A stretch of 64,000 bases of DNA, from contig CP170506.1 in NCBI GenBank assembly GCA_042691655.1, positions 2,480,001 to 2,544,000 of the forward strand, in the 5' to 3' direction. Of the stretch, positions 46,361 through 55,987 are shown one piece after another (the first letter of the stretch is position 1; each line of letters starts with the position of its first letter). Source of the DNA: UBA695 sp042691655. GTDB lineage: Bacteria; Verrucomicrobiota; Verrucomicrobiia; Chthoniobacterales; Chthoniobacteraceae. A model generated the notes under the pieces. That model saw only the letters and a list, made by a program, of their open reading frames with translations, was not told the DNA's origin and made no database searches. Both the position numbers and the translations under genes were made by a program.

Positions 46361-46710
46361 TAGCGGGATTCCTCTTTGGGAGCGCGGGAGCGCCGAATGC
46401 GCTTTGGCAGGTGTTCCTCGTCTAGTTGAAGCCCAACTGCGTCCGATCGAGCATCTGCGAGTTCTTCGAGCCGCGCGCTCATGCCCAGGATAAACAATAC
46501 AGTCGCATAAATGCCGAGGGATACCCCGGGGTTGCCCTTCTCTACCTTCCCGAGAGTGGTCCGCGTGATGAAGGCGCGTTGCGCCATCAGTGTGGTCGGG
46601 ATACGGCGGCGCAGACGGGCGGAGCGCAGGTCGTTACCCAGCTTGGCCAAAGCCCTTTTGACAGGGAGCGGCAGAGGAGGTGTCGTTCTCATAGGAATCG
46701 TTATGTCCAT
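46360..46710 (-). CDS. hipB: HipB-type XRE-family antitoxin
   Basis: About 116 residues from ATG 46710 (MDITIPMRTTPPL). The HTH reads LGNDLRSARLRRRIPTTLMA then AFITRTTLGKVEKGNPGVSLG, an XRE domain. Frames extending to 46794 would cross the operator and are not preferred; an ATG at 46692 is an alternative. It should repress its own promoter and neutralise the HipA kinase encoded downstream. Confidence 0.88.
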   Translation of the reverse strand: MDITIPMRTTPPLPLPVKRALAKLGNDLRSARLRRRIPTTLMAQRAFITRTTLGKVEKGNPGVSLGIYATVLFILGMSARLEELADARSDAVGLQLDEEHLPKRIRRSRAPKEESR

Positions 46711-46717
46711 TACAATA

Positions 46718-46738
46718 GACACATAACCTTTCTGTGTC
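46718..46738. promoter_or_regulatory. Probable HipB operator
   Basis: GACACA (46718-46723) and its complement TGTGTC (46733-46738) are separated by 9 bp, immediately upstream of the hipB ATG. The position and symmetry fit autoregulation by a dimeric XRE repressor. Only one such site is obvious. Confidence 0.55.
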
Positions 46739-46831
46739 CAGACAAATGACCTTTGCCTGAGTTGTGGGATCGAAAGCAGGCTTGGAATTTCCACCCAGCA
46801 GAGAGAATCAAAAACGCAGCGATCAGACCTT

Positions 46832-48250
46832 TCAGATAAGGTTATCTAGATCAACGAGGATTTTTCTGGGAGCTGTTCCATCTCCTGGGCCCACGTAGCC
46901 GCGCTGTTCCAAAATATTGATGATATGGGCTGCACGAGTATACCCTAAGCGCAACCGGCGCTGGAACAGCGATGTACTGGCTTTGCGCTCCTCTTTCATG
47001 ATTCCGATGCATTGTTGCACGATTTCTTCCTCCTCTTCAGAAACTTCTTCCGATTCGCTGTCTTGTGCGGGGGCTACGAAGTCTGGAGGGGCTTGGCTGG
47101 AAACAAAGGCAACCAACCGGTGGATTTCATCGTCACTGATATAAGCTCCTTGGATTCGGTAGAGAGCGGTCGAATTCGGCGCTCGATAGAGCATGTCGCC
47201 TTGCCCCTGCAGCCGTTCGGCTCCGTACTCGTCGAGGAGGAGGAGCGAATCCTTTTCCTTCAATACCTGGAAAGCGATGCGGCTTGGAATGTTCAATTTG
47301 AAAATCGGCCTAATAACACCCGGATGGAGCACCCGTGTGGCTGCAATGAGATGGACTGCGACGATGTGGCCCGTCTTGATGATGAGAGAAATGGTTTGCT
47401 CAAACGCGTCGGCATTGTCGAACAACAGGGGGGAAAGCTCCGTCAAGATAACCACCATCATCGGGAATGGTTCGGTATCGGCAATGGCTCCGGCCTTGAT
47501 TTGGGCCAGCAGATTGTGGCGGCGTTCAATCTCCTTGAGGACGAGTTGCAAAGCCAATAGCGCTCTTTTTGAGTCTGTAATGACGGGGAACGTGAGGTGA
47601 GGCAGGGTGTTGTAGACCTGAAGATCCAGAACGTCTGGGTCGATGAGAACCATGCGAAGCTGCCAGGGAGTAAAGCGATACAGGAGGCAGGCTATGATGG
47701 CATGTAGGCAGACGCTTTTCCCTGAGCCTATATTTCCAGCAATTAGCAGATGCGGCAGTTGATCGAGATCGGCAATAATAGGCTGGCTTTCGATGTTCCT
47801 TCCGAGCAGAAGAGGAATTTTCGCATCGGTCTGGCGCCATTCATCGGATTCGATGAGTTCCCGGAGAGTGACCTTCTGGGACTGCTTGTTGGGAATCTCG
47901 ATTCCCATGGAATCCTTTCCGGGTACCGGTATCAGAAAAATGAACTGGTCCGTCCGTAACACCATCGCGATATCGGACTTGTGGCGACGAATCTTTTCCA
48001 TGCTCACTCCGGCGGCTGGAAAGAATTCATAACGAGTCACATTGCAGCCGCAAGTGATGTCCCCTGGAATCACATCAACCCCAAGACTGGCAAGCCGGTT
48101 GACAATCGTTTCCTGGACCTCGATGAGGTCGTCTGCCGTGATTTGCAGGGCATCGGCCTCAGTTAGGGCGTCCAGTAAGTCGCTGCTTGGAAAATGGTAG
48201 GAGTTCGCATGATTATCATGTCCTTGATGTGTGCCAGAAGGGGGGGCCAT
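46832..48250 (-). CDS. Soluble FtsK/SpoIIIE-like DNA translocase with altered Walker B
   Basis: 472 residues that start in the alpha domain of FtsK (VTRYEFFPAAGVSMEKI), continue through the RecA-like motor with Walker A GNIGSGKS at 172-179 and the LIDPDVLDLQVYNTLPHL block, and end with a gamma winged helix (SLFQRRLRLGYTRAAHIINILEQRGYVGP). The membrane domain and linker are absent. At Walker B, canonical FtsK has VIVDELADL; here MMVVILTELSPLL puts Thr270 where the Mg-coordinating Asp belongs. ATPase activity may thus be weak or lost. It looks like a diverged paralogue, not the cell-division FtsK. It lies just upstream of hipBA. Confidence 0.85.
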   Translation of the reverse strand: MAPPSGTHQGHDNHANSYHFPSSDLLDALTEADALQITADDLIEVQETIVNRLASLGVDVIPGDITCGCNVTRYEFFPAAGVSMEKIRRHKSDIAMVLRTDQFIFLIPVPGKDSMGIEIPNKQSQKVTLRELIESDEWRQTDAKIPLLLGRNIESQPIIADLDQLPHLLIAGNIGSGKSVCLHAIIACLLYRFTPWQLRMVLIDPDVLDLQVYNTLPHLTFPVITDSKRALLALQLVLKEIERRHNLLAQIKAGAIADTEPFPMMVVILTELSPLLFDNADAFEQTISLIIKTGHIVAVHLIAATRVLHPGVIRPIFKLNIPSRIAFQVLKEKDSLLLLDEYGAERLQGQGDMLYRAPNSTALYRIQGAYISDDEIHRLVAFVSSQAPPDFVAPAQDSESEEVSEEEEEIVQQCIGIMKEERKASTSLFQRRLRLGYTRAAHIINILEQRGYVGPGDGTAPRKILVDLDNLI

Positions 48251-48370
48251 ATCTAGTTGTATTTTGATTCGTCTGCCGTTCGAGGCCCGGTTGACACTTG
48301 CCGCCTACTTGGACTGGCATTACCGGCAGGAAATTCGTTTACAAAAGCACTTGCTGTAGCGCTTATGCCC

Positions 48371-49192
48371 TTATGAATCAGCATTCTCGACGAGTTCCTT
48401 CCGTTTTAGCTCATCCCAGATCATTCTAGAAACTTTCAGATCGCCGATTTTTAATCCAGAAAGCCATTCTCTCGCTCGTTCGACTGACGGATTTGAATGA
48501 GGTATTAACCCTTCAATCGTGGCGGCTGTTATGCGTGAAAGGCCAAGCTCCACGAATGCCTGGCCTGCAATCGATGAGACGCCAAGTTCAAGTGCAAGCG
48601 GAAAGTCGTACACTGCGCGCGCATGTTGTTTTAGGTTTGCCTCTTCAAGGGCAAATCTAAGGAGATCGACGTAGGCTCTACCTAATTGAACATATTTGAA
48701 ACGCAATGTATCCTCCACAAACTCGAACATGTTTCGAATAGTTGAATCAACGTTTACGTGCTTCTTATTTCTGGTGAGATATTTTATTTTGTTATCGATG
48801 ATGGCAGGGAGAGGAACACCACTCATCCACGCGAGAGCCATTGACGCAAGTAAGCTATTGAACCCTCGCGCGGCGGATTTTCCGAAAATCTGACGATTTA
48901 TTCGACCAAAAATGCCAGTGTATTTTGCGTGGAGCTCTTTAGTCCAAGGTGCCGGATGAGTGGGAATCAAAGAATCAACTTGGTTGGCTGCGATTTTCTC
49001 GCGGAACCTACTAAGGAGGCGCGCTTGTCCAAAGGGATTTACTGTCCAGTTTGAAGCCAACGTTTCGGGCGGCAATGCTAAAGACGCTAAAGATTCATTT
49101 GCGATATCGATCATTTCGCTCTTTTCACGCTCCGTTAGTACCCCTGAAAGCGTGCGATTTACAAACCGGTGAATCGAACCCTCCCCTTGCAC
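48371..49192 (-). CDS. Unrecognised soluble protein, possibly a fragment
   Basis: 273 residues, rich in helices, no membrane segment and no catalytic motif that I recognise. The C-terminal FVELGLSRITAATIEGLIP and WLSGLKIGDLKVSRMIWDEL recall the accessory C-terminal region of DEAD/DEAH helicases found in defence loci, so it could be the broken-off end of a larger protein. The frame opens shortly after a region without coding signal, and a truncated origin cannot be excluded. Confidence 0.45.
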   Translation of the reverse strand: MQGEGSIHRFVNRTLSGVLTEREKSEMIDIANESLASLALPPETLASNWTVNPFGQARLLSRFREKIAANQVDSLIPTHPAPWTKELHAKYTGIFGRINRQIFGKSAARGFNSLLASMALAWMSGVPLPAIIDNKIKYLTRNKKHVNVDSTIRNMFEFVEDTLRFKYVQLGRAYVDLLRFALEEANLKQHARAVYDFPLALELGVSSIAGQAFVELGLSRITAATIEGLIPHSNPSVERAREWLSGLKIGDLKVSRMIWDELKRKELVENADS

Positions 49193-49644
49193 ATCTCATT
49201 TGAGAAGACCTCTCTCTTTTCAAAAACGCATAAAACGTGTTGAAGCAGCAACTTAGAGAAGTTCGAATCCTGCCACGTACCTGATCTACCATTTCGAACT
49301 ATTGTTCCATGGTTAACAGGAGCGGTCCTCTACGTTCGAAATGACATCCAATGGCGGCCATTCTGATGATTTACGAAACTTGCTGTCCTCGGTTAACAAG
49401 TCTCTTCCTTCTCACCGTGGTGGTGTAAGGGCCGCCCAGATCGTTGGTTGGAACGGGCCATTGCGCGTGACCGAGACCTCCTCTTCTCTCGCCCTTTCGA
49501 CTCCCGGCTGATTGTCGCTATTTTTGCCCTATGCAAAAAACTTGCTCCACCCCCGCATTGCCTCTGTAATCTCCTTTTTTTGACGGCTTAGATTTTCATA
49601 TCGAAAAACTGCCTGATTGACCACCTTCTTTAAGCACTTTTTCG
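49193..49644. other. Intergenic with a tRNA-like 3' fragment
   Basis: About 450 bp without a gene. Bases 49260-49281 (GTTCGAATCCTGCCACGTAC) look like the T-loop, T-stem and acceptor 3' strand of a tRNA, but the matching 5' T-stem (expected GCAGG) is absent and no cloverleaf can be drawn. This may be an attachment-site remnant or chance. Confidence 0.3.
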
Positions 49645-49689
49645 ATGTCCAGTGTCCGCCAACACCCCCTGCTCGTTTTCCTCCTCCAC

Positions 49690-50262
49690 ATGACGCAGTC
49701 GATCCTCCTGCGCGAGATCTCTTATCTCAAAGCCGAGAATCAGATTCTCCGATCCCGGCTGCCAAAACAGATTCAGACCACGCCCGCCGAACGCTCGCTT
49801 CTGGTCCGCCTGGGCGCGCCCCTGGGCAACGCGATCCAGGAGTTGCTTTCGGCCGTCAACTACAAGACGTTCCTTCGGTGGGTGCGCGAGGAAAAGTCCG
49901 GAAAGACGAGGGCGCAAAAACCCCGGCATCCGGGGCGCCCGGCCACACCGCAGAACGTTGAGGAGATCATCCTGCGGTTGGCCAAAGAAACCGGTTGGGG
50001 ATACGCCCGAATCCAGGGCGAGTTGAAGAAACTCGGGATCACGGTGGCCACCAACACCATTAAGAAGATCCTCATTAAGAACGGCTTTCACCCGAGTCCG
50101 AACCGCACGAAGGGGGACTGGGATCGCTTCATAAAACGCCACATCGACACGTTGTGGGCGTGCGATTTTTTCACCAAGGACATCTGGACCGGATTTGGCA
50201 AAGTGACCTATTACATCCTGTTTTTCATCCATGTCGGAACCCGGCGAGTCCGTATCGCCGGA
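49690..50262 (+). pseudogene. N-terminal part of an rve-type integrase/transposase
   Basis: Starts at ATG 49690 (MTQSILLREISYLKAENQIL). It has a helical N-terminus, an HTH-like region (ETGWGYARIQGELKKLGITV) and the beginning of the catalytic core with TLWACDFFTKDIW, then FIHVGTRRVRIAGM. There it is cut and joined to an IS630-type transposase. It overlaps the remnant at 36816 by about 50 residues, so the two together almost rebuild a full protein. Confidence 0.82.
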
Positions 50263-50690
50263 ATGAACTTAACCTGGAGGAGATCGCCAGCGCTGTAGGG
50301 CGCTCGCGATCACGCATTCAACAATGGTTTGATTGGTTCCGGGAAGGAGGAATGGCGCGGTTGCTCGAAGACCAGCGAATAAACAACCATGGGCCGGAGG
50401 GTTTTTTAAAGCCAGAGGCCAAGGAGCGCTTCAATGCCGAAGTGGCCCAGGGCGGCTTTCGCAGCGCCCCACAGATCCAGCGCTGGGTGGAAAAGGAACT
50501 GGGAATCAAGGCGGCGCAGACAACCATCTACGGCTGGCTGGGAAAACTCGGGGCGCGGATGCGGGTGCCGCGCCCCAGTCACGTGAGGAAAAATCCCGAA
50601 GCCGCCGAGGCATTCAAAGAAAACCTGCTCGATAAGCTCCACTCGCTGAGAATCGCCAAGGGGCGCGCGGTGCGGGTATGGGTAGCCTCG
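50263..50690 (+). pseudogene. N-terminal fragment of an IS630-type transposase
   Basis: Fused without a gap to the integrase remnant. RNELNLEEIASAVGRSRSRI and QQWFDWFREGGMARLLEDQR form the HTH, followed by a winged helix (TIYGWLGKLGARMRVPRPSH). The match ends at RIAKGRAVRVWV, where the first catalytic Asp should follow, so the DDE core is missing. The following sequence is the end of the convergent GH3 gene. Confidence 0.75.
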
Positions 50691-50734
50691 CCTTGCTGTC
50701 GCCCCAAAACTAACATCCCCATCACAAACGGTAT

Positions 50735-53203
50735 TTACCCGATCCAGACGATCTCCTTGCACCGGAGATCATGCGAGGAAACGCCTGCTTCTATGACAAA
50801 GTCGCCCGATTCCACCGTCCATCCGTTGGTCTGTGGGTGCCAGAAAGCGAACGCTTTTGCTGGCAGAAGTAATTCGACGCGTTTGGACTCACCCGGCTCC
50901 AAGCGGACCTTCGCAAACCCTTTGAGTTCGCGAAGGGGCCGTTCGACGGAGCACTTTGGCTGGCCGACATAGATCTGTACTACTTCCGCGCCTGCTTGCT
51001 TGCCGGTATTGGAGACTTCTAGCGAGACTCGGATTGACGATCCTTCCTTTTCCAAACGCATTCCACCTAGCTCGAAGGTTGTGTAGCTAAGTCCGTGGCC
51101 AAACGGGAAAAGTGGTTCGATTCCTTTGGCGTCAAACCACCGGTAGCCAACGAAAATGCCCTCCGCGTAGCGGCATACCGCCGCGTCGTAATCGTCGAGC
51201 GCATGCGCTGGCGAGTCGGCCAGCGCCTTCGGATAGGTCATGGAGAGTTTGCCGGATGGGCTGATGTCTCCGAGCAGCACATCGGCGATCGCGTTACCGC
51301 CTTCCATGCCGCCGTAGCCCATTTGCACGATGGCTGGAATCTGCTCAATCCACGGCATCTCCACGGGCGAACCGCCGCCGAGGACTACGGCTGTCTTTGG
51401 ATTGAGCCCGGCGATCTGGGCGAGCAATTCGTTCTGTCCATCGTGAAGGGCCATATCCACGCGGTCGGCCCCTTCCACATCGTACTGATGGTTTTGCCCG
51501 CCAAAGAATACCACAGCGTCGGCGCTTTTTACGGCCTCGATCAATTCGCTCTGGGGCCCATTCCGTTGTTCAAACCACGGCGGGACCCAGCCGAGATTGA
51601 TGTGCACAGGGGGATGACCGGGTTTGAGATGAACTTCGAGATGATAGGTTTGCCCGGCTTCCAGATGAATCGATTTGCTGACTGTTGCCACCCCGCCATT
51701 TTCCCAGCGCTGAATTAGAACGCGTTTATTGACGACCAGGGCCGCATGATCGGCGCCGTCGAGGATAAACGCATAAGTCCCGGTTTGTGGAGGTGTCAGC
51801 GTGGTTTCCCAGCGAACGGAATACTGGTCTGACTGCATTCCGGGCATGGGACCGGAATCGGCCCAGTCAAAATTGATCTCTCCGTCCGCCCTCCGAACCG
51901 GCTCGCCTTGGCTTTCGCGATTGGCATAATAGTATCCCTTCCATCCGTGGGTCCCCGCGCCTTCGTCGGCCGTCCCGAGGTATTCCGGCTTGATCGGTTC
52001 AGATGCGTCATTCTGGGGCGGATAACCGCGGAAATAGAGGATCTCCACATCTTTTCCGAGCTTAGCTTGCAACCCTTCGAGTGGAGCGATTTCATAGAGA
52101 GCTTTCACGGCGGAACTATTGCCCCCCGAAGCGTGTTTTTCGGTTGCGTTATCGCCAATAACCACCAGCTTGCGAAGGCTGCTCTTCCGGAAGGGAAGAA
52201 CCTCATTCTCGTTTTTTAGTAGAACAATGGCTTCCCTTGCGATTTCCAGCGCAATGCGGTGGTGCTTGGGGGTGTTGCGTTCTCCCTGTTTGCGGTCTTT
52301 GCGGAAGAGGCCGATACGGACCATCACCCGAAGGTTGCGGCGCACCTTGTCATTCAAGAGTTCTTCGTCGAGCTTTCCCTTGGCTATCGCCTCCCGGAAC
52401 GGGCGCGCGAGGAAGTATTCGTCATACGGCTTGGATGTCCCCATTTCGAGATCGAGACCGTTTTTCGCTGCTTCTGTGGCGTCATGAGCTCCGTTCCAGT
52501 CGGAGATGTAGGAACCATCAAAACTCCATTCCCTTTTGAGAATTTGGTTCACCAAATAGTCATTATGGCAACAATACTGCCCACGAAATCGGTTATACGC
52601 GCCCATTACCGTCAGGCAGCGTGCTTCTTTGACTGCGGCCTCGAACCCCGGAAGGTAAATCTCGCGCAGGGTTCGTTCGTCCATTTGGGCGTCCACGCCA
52701 CTCCGGTTGAGCTCTTGGGAGTTGGCCGCATAATGTTTGACGCAAGCGGCAACATCCTGACTTTGGATTCCCTCGATTGCAGGAACGACCATTGCGCAGA
52801 TCTGGTGCGGATCTTCTCCATAGTATTCAAAATTCCTGCCGCAGACCGGCGTGCGTACGATGTTAATTCCTGGGCCGAGGATGATATCTTTTCCGCGGTT
52901 CCGCGATTCAGCTCCCAGTACTTCTCCAAACTGTCGAGCCAGCTCTGGGTTCCATGTGGCGGCCAGCGAAGTTCCCGGAGGGAGATAGGTAGAGTAATCG
53001 TCCTCGGTCTCCACTGGGTCCCACGAATCAGCACAAATTTCGCGCCGGACCCCATGCGGGCCGTCGGACATGGTGAGTTCCGGAATGCCCAATCGGGTAT
53101 TGGAAGCGATGGCGAATTTCGACTTGGCGTGGCACAATGCGACCTTTTCAGCCAGCGTCATTTGTTCCACTAAACGGGCAATTTGCTGTTCAATATCGAT
53201 CAT
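50735..53203 (-). CDS. GH3 beta-glucosidase with inserted PA14 domain
   Basis: 822 residues, family 3 glycoside hydrolase. The N-terminal barrel runs from LVEQMTLAEKVAL; the nucleophile fits Asp235 in GSYISDWNGAH, with the KHYAANSQE substrate-binding block near 156. The second alpha/beta domain holds a PA14 module (roughly residues 410-560, GWKGYYYANRE to TYHLEVHLKPG), and a FnIII-like domain ends the chain. No signal peptide is visible, suggesting cytoplasmic hydrolysis of imported oligosaccharides. The PA14 insertion typically narrows the active-site pocket and affects specificity. Confidence 0.93.
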   Translation of the reverse strand: MIDIEQQIARLVEQMTLAEKVALCHAKSKFAIASNTRLGIPELTMSDGPHGVRREICADSWDPVETEDDYSTYLPPGTSLAATWNPELARQFGEVLGAESRNRGKDIILGPGINIVRTPVCGRNFEYYGEDPHQICAMVVPAIEGIQSQDVAACVKHYAANSQELNRSGVDAQMDERTLREIYLPGFEAAVKEARCLTVMGAYNRFRGQYCCHNDYLVNQILKREWSFDGSYISDWNGAHDATEAAKNGLDLEMGTSKPYDEYFLARPFREAIAKGKLDEELLNDKVRRNLRVMVRIGLFRKDRKQGERNTPKHHRIALEIAREAIVLLKNENEVLPFRKSSLRKLVVIGDNATEKHASGGNSSAVKALYEIAPLEGLQAKLGKDVEILYFRGYPPQNDASEPIKPEYLGTADEGAGTHGWKGYYYANRESQGEPVRRADGEINFDWADSGPMPGMQSDQYSVRWETTLTPPQTGTYAFILDGADHAALVVNKRVLIQRWENGGVATVSKSIHLEAGQTYHLEVHLKPGHPPVHINLGWVPPWFEQRNGPQSELIEAVKSADAVVFFGGQNHQYDVEGADRVDMALHDGQNELLAQIAGLNPKTAVVLGGGSPVEMPWIEQIPAIVQMGYGGMEGGNAIADVLLGDISPSGKLSMTYPKALADSPAHALDDYDAAVCRYAEGIFVGYRWFDAKGIEPLFPFGHGLSYTTFELGGMRLEKEGSSIRVSLEVSNTGKQAGAEVVQIYVGQPKCSVERPLRELKGFAKVRLEPGESKRVELLLPAKAFAFWHPQTNGWTVESGDFVIEAGVSSHDLRCKEIVWIG

Positions 53204-53599
53204 GGTAAATGTAAAAGATAGGGATGCAGAACCTCAGCATGGCGTCGAAGCCTCTTATGGTAAACGATCTTTCCGTTGTCCGCTGGAATCATGCAAGAAG
53301 AGAAAGCCCTACTTCACTGCCTGCTTTGGCAAATATTTCATGCAGTATTCGTTGCCATTGCGCGAGACCTGAGCAAGATTCGAGTTCGGAGGGCGTCTGT
53401 TCTGTTTTGTTTCAGATGGCGCACCGGTGCATCGGCTCGTCCTCTGGAGTGGATGCTTTGGATCCGCTTGGCAGCCACGTAGCATTTCACCATCGCCGCT
53501 TTGGTCTTGATTCCGGGCCGCTTTTCTACGCCGGTATAGCCGCCGTTTGCAAAGGGTACCGCTCTATAACTCGGCGACTTCGCAACAGGCGAGGAACGT
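53204..53599. other. Intergenic, no gene seen
   Basis: About 400 bp upstream of the GH3 gene. It should contain the GH3 promoter; no site stands out. Toward the right it grades into transposase debris. Confidence 0.4.
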
Positions 53600-53911
53600 C
53601 CCTGCGGTCCATTCGATTATGGGGGATGATGGGACGGAGTTTTGCAGCCGGATCATGGATGGCTGGGCCTACTAGCATGGAGTGAAGCTGGACTTCATTC
53701 GGTCTGGTAAGCGGGTTGAAAACGGCTTTATCGAAAGATTCAATGGGAGGCTCAGGGATGAATGTCTGAATATGGAACTGTTCTGGTCAATCGACGCCGC
53801 CCGGGAAAAGCTTAAAAAATGAAGCTCGACTACAATACGGAGATGCCGCATAGTTCTTTGGTAAACTTGCCTCCGGCCACGTTCGCCAAAGAACTCGACC
53901 TGAGAAAATAA
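53600..53911 (+). pseudogene. IS3-family OrfB C-terminal remnant
   Basis: The plus strand encodes GDDGTEFCSRIMDGWAY, a stop, then GVKLDFIRSGKRVENGFIER and FNGRLRDECLNMELFWSID, followed by a frameshift and a decayed PHSSL-like tail. These blocks match the IS3 OrfB core (D-N-G-x-E-F and ENGFIESFNGRLRDECLN). It is interrupted by at least one stop and one frameshift, so it is long dead and unrelated to the intact IS3 copy at 37440. Confidence 0.75.
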
Positions 53912-54001
53912 CAGAACCCAAGAACCCTTAACCGTCGCTTACGCAACCTAGCTATGGTCCAGATTTCGGGTGCAGGTCAGTCATTGCGTAGCTTCGAACG
54001 G

Positions 54002-55672
54002 TTACGCGCGAAACTTACGGCGCAGCATGCCGAGCATTCCCAGCCCGCTTACCAACATTACGTAGGTGGCCGGTTCAGGCACAGCGATCACGCTCAGGAT
54101 GCCGGTGGACTCCGTGAAGCTATAGCTATAGCTTCCCGACGCATAACTCCAGACCCCTCCTGTTTCGATGAGACTAATGCCATTGACTGTTACTGATGAG
54201 AAGTCTCCGGTATATGACGCGAAGTTAAAGAAGTCGTAGAGTCCATCTGCGAGATCAGAGCATGTGATGACGAGCGCGCCGCCGTAGGTGAGCAGATTAG
54301 TCACGCTAATCAAGTCGTAATCAGTTCCGGCTACACCGCCTGTACCCAAGATCTCCATTGACGTCACTGCTGTCCCCGCCAGGGTAAAGTTGCCACTAAC
54401 GTTCAAGGAGCCAGCCACATTAGTGAACCCAGGTGTAAGCGAACCTGTGGCGGTAAAAGTGCCGCCACTCTTGATCGTGCCATTACCAGAAATGTTTGCC
54501 ATCGAATAAGACGACTTTGATGAAACGTCAAAAGTTCCTTGGGCTGATCCGCTAATGCCTAAAACCAGTGTCGAGCTGCTGATGCTGCCTGCGGAATTCA
54601 GGGCCAGCGTGCCGCTCTGAATAGTTGTATTCCCGGTATAGGTGCTCGTTCCAGTAAGTGTAAGCGTCCCAATGCCAGATTTTGTTAACCCGCCGTCTTG
54701 CGCCGCCGTCCCTCCGTGCTCCAGAGCTTGGCTAATCGTGATGGCATATCCGCCGTCATCAATCTTCGCCCCGCCTTCCTTGACATATGCATGGGTAATA
54801 CCTCCCATGAAACTACTCGCATTGGTGTCGCTGTTGCATTGCAGCGTTCCCCCATTAAAATTAAAGATAAAATTCTGATTCGATGCAACGTATGCCCTGC
54901 CAACCGCACTAGTCTGAATCGTCCCACCATCCAAATTAACAACAGCGGTTTGAGTACCTGACGACGATCCATACAGCAATTTTCCTCCCATTCCCGTCGA
55001 AACCAAGCCTCCATTCTCTACATTGAGCACAGCACTATCGCCCACCCCTCCATCAGCTAAATAGATCGTCCCATTTCCCGTACCTCCACCTGTGCTGCTC
55101 AAAGTTCCGCCATCCACCGTCACTGTTATACCTTGAAGATGCAGAGAATGGCCCGATGTCGCAAGCAGAACCGAGCCCCCCGTTTGGATGATCAATTCAC
55201 TCGAAAGTCCACCACCAACCACATACTCATCAGCAGCGGTGGACGTCCTTGTAACGGTCACTCCACTGCCAATCGTTGCCGTAACACCTGAACCGAGAGT
55301 GATGTTGAGAATAGTCAAAGTATAAGGGGTAGGAGCAACCAAGGTGTACCCCGAGGTACTGAAAGTGAGCATTGAAATAGAATAAGCGCCACCCAATGTA
55401 ATCTGGTAGGTTCCATCAGCGACACCCGCAAACACAACACTGTTTGCGCTGCTGCTTGAGAACTTGGCACTAGCTCCTGAATTATTAATCCAGTCGTAAT
55501 TTGTTGTATTCCATGTCCCACTGCCCTCAGTAGCCCCGTTACCAAGAGTGGCATCGGAATCCCATGTGTAGACGGTAGCACTTGCGGTGGAGGAGAGGCT
55601 TCCGAATGCCAGCAACAACGCGATGCGGACGAATACGGAGCGAAACAAACTCTCGATGGAGGGAGCTTTCAT
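54002..55672 (-). CDS. PEP-CTERM protein with autotransporter-type beta-strand repeats
   Basis: 556 residues. An N-terminal signal peptide (FVRIALLLAFGSLSSTASA) leads into long beta-rich Gly/Ser/Thr repeats, including the autotransporter-associated pattern GTLTLTGTSTYTGNTTIQSG. The C-terminus is a PEP-CTERM sorting signal: VPEPATYVML, a hydrophobic helix, then basic LRRKFRA. Such proteins are exported and processed at the envelope by exosortase. It lies beside a divergently placed regulatory palindrome and the XylR-type regulator gene. Confidence 0.92.
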   Translation of the reverse strand: MKAPSIESLFRSVFVRIALLLAFGSLSSTASATVYTWDSDATLGNGATEGSGTWNTTNYDWINNSGASAKFSSSSANSVVFAGVADGTYQITLGGAYSISMLTFSTSGYTLVAPTPYTLTILNITLGSGVTATIGSGVTVTRTSTAADEYVVGGGLSSELIIQTGGSVLLATSGHSLHLQGITVTVDGGTLSSTGGGTGNGTIYLADGGVGDSAVLNVENGGLVSTGMGGKLLYGSSSGTQTAVVNLDGGTIQTSAVGRAYVASNQNFIFNFNGGTLQCNSDTNASSFMGGITHAYVKEGGAKIDDGGYAITISQALEHGGTAAQDGGLTKSGIGTLTLTGTSTYTGNTTIQSGTLALNSAGSISSSTLVLGISGSAQGTFDVSSKSSYSMANISGNGTIKSGGTFTATGSLTPGFTNVAGSLNVSGNFTLAGTAVTSMEILGTGGVAGTDYDLISVTNLLTYGGALVITCSDLADGLYDFFNFASYTGDFSSVTVNGISLIETGGVWSYASGSYSYSFTESTGILSVIAVPEPATYVMLVSGLGMLGMLRRKFRA

Positions 55673-55728
55673 AAGGGGTAAATTTACTATTTTGGGTTAA
55701 TATTTAGCGGATGATCGATCGAGCGGTA

Positions 55729-55744
55729 GTCGGTCGACCGACTG
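55729..55744. promoter_or_regulatory. Perfect 16-bp palindrome upstream of the PEP-CTERM gene
   Basis: AGTCGGTCGACCGACT, centred about 65 bp before the start of the 54002-55672 gene, in a 315-bp region without other coding sequence. The position suits an operator; the neighbouring XylR-type regulator is a candidate binder but nothing proves it. The rest of 55673-55987 is AT-rich with no gene. Confidence 0.45.
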
Positions 55745-55987
55745 CCTAGACTGAATACAGGGTTATTATCGACTAGACGCGGCGGTGGTGCTACCGCAAA
55801 ATGCGTTTAATATCCTAGATATTTAACCAATGCCCTCAATGAATTAGCTTGGCTAGAGCATCAAAAAGTACCTGCACTAATGGTATTCCCACGCTTTCGA
55901 ATTTAGACACCACGATTTCCTTCAATGGGAGTTTTCCGCTACTCCGGTCCAATATTACGCTGTTGTGTTTTTCTGATCTCCTCGTAA

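Noticed and set aside
49240..49290. A functional tRNA gene
   Set aside because: Only a T-loop-like 3' segment is present; no anticodon arm, D arm or pairing acceptor strand could be found.
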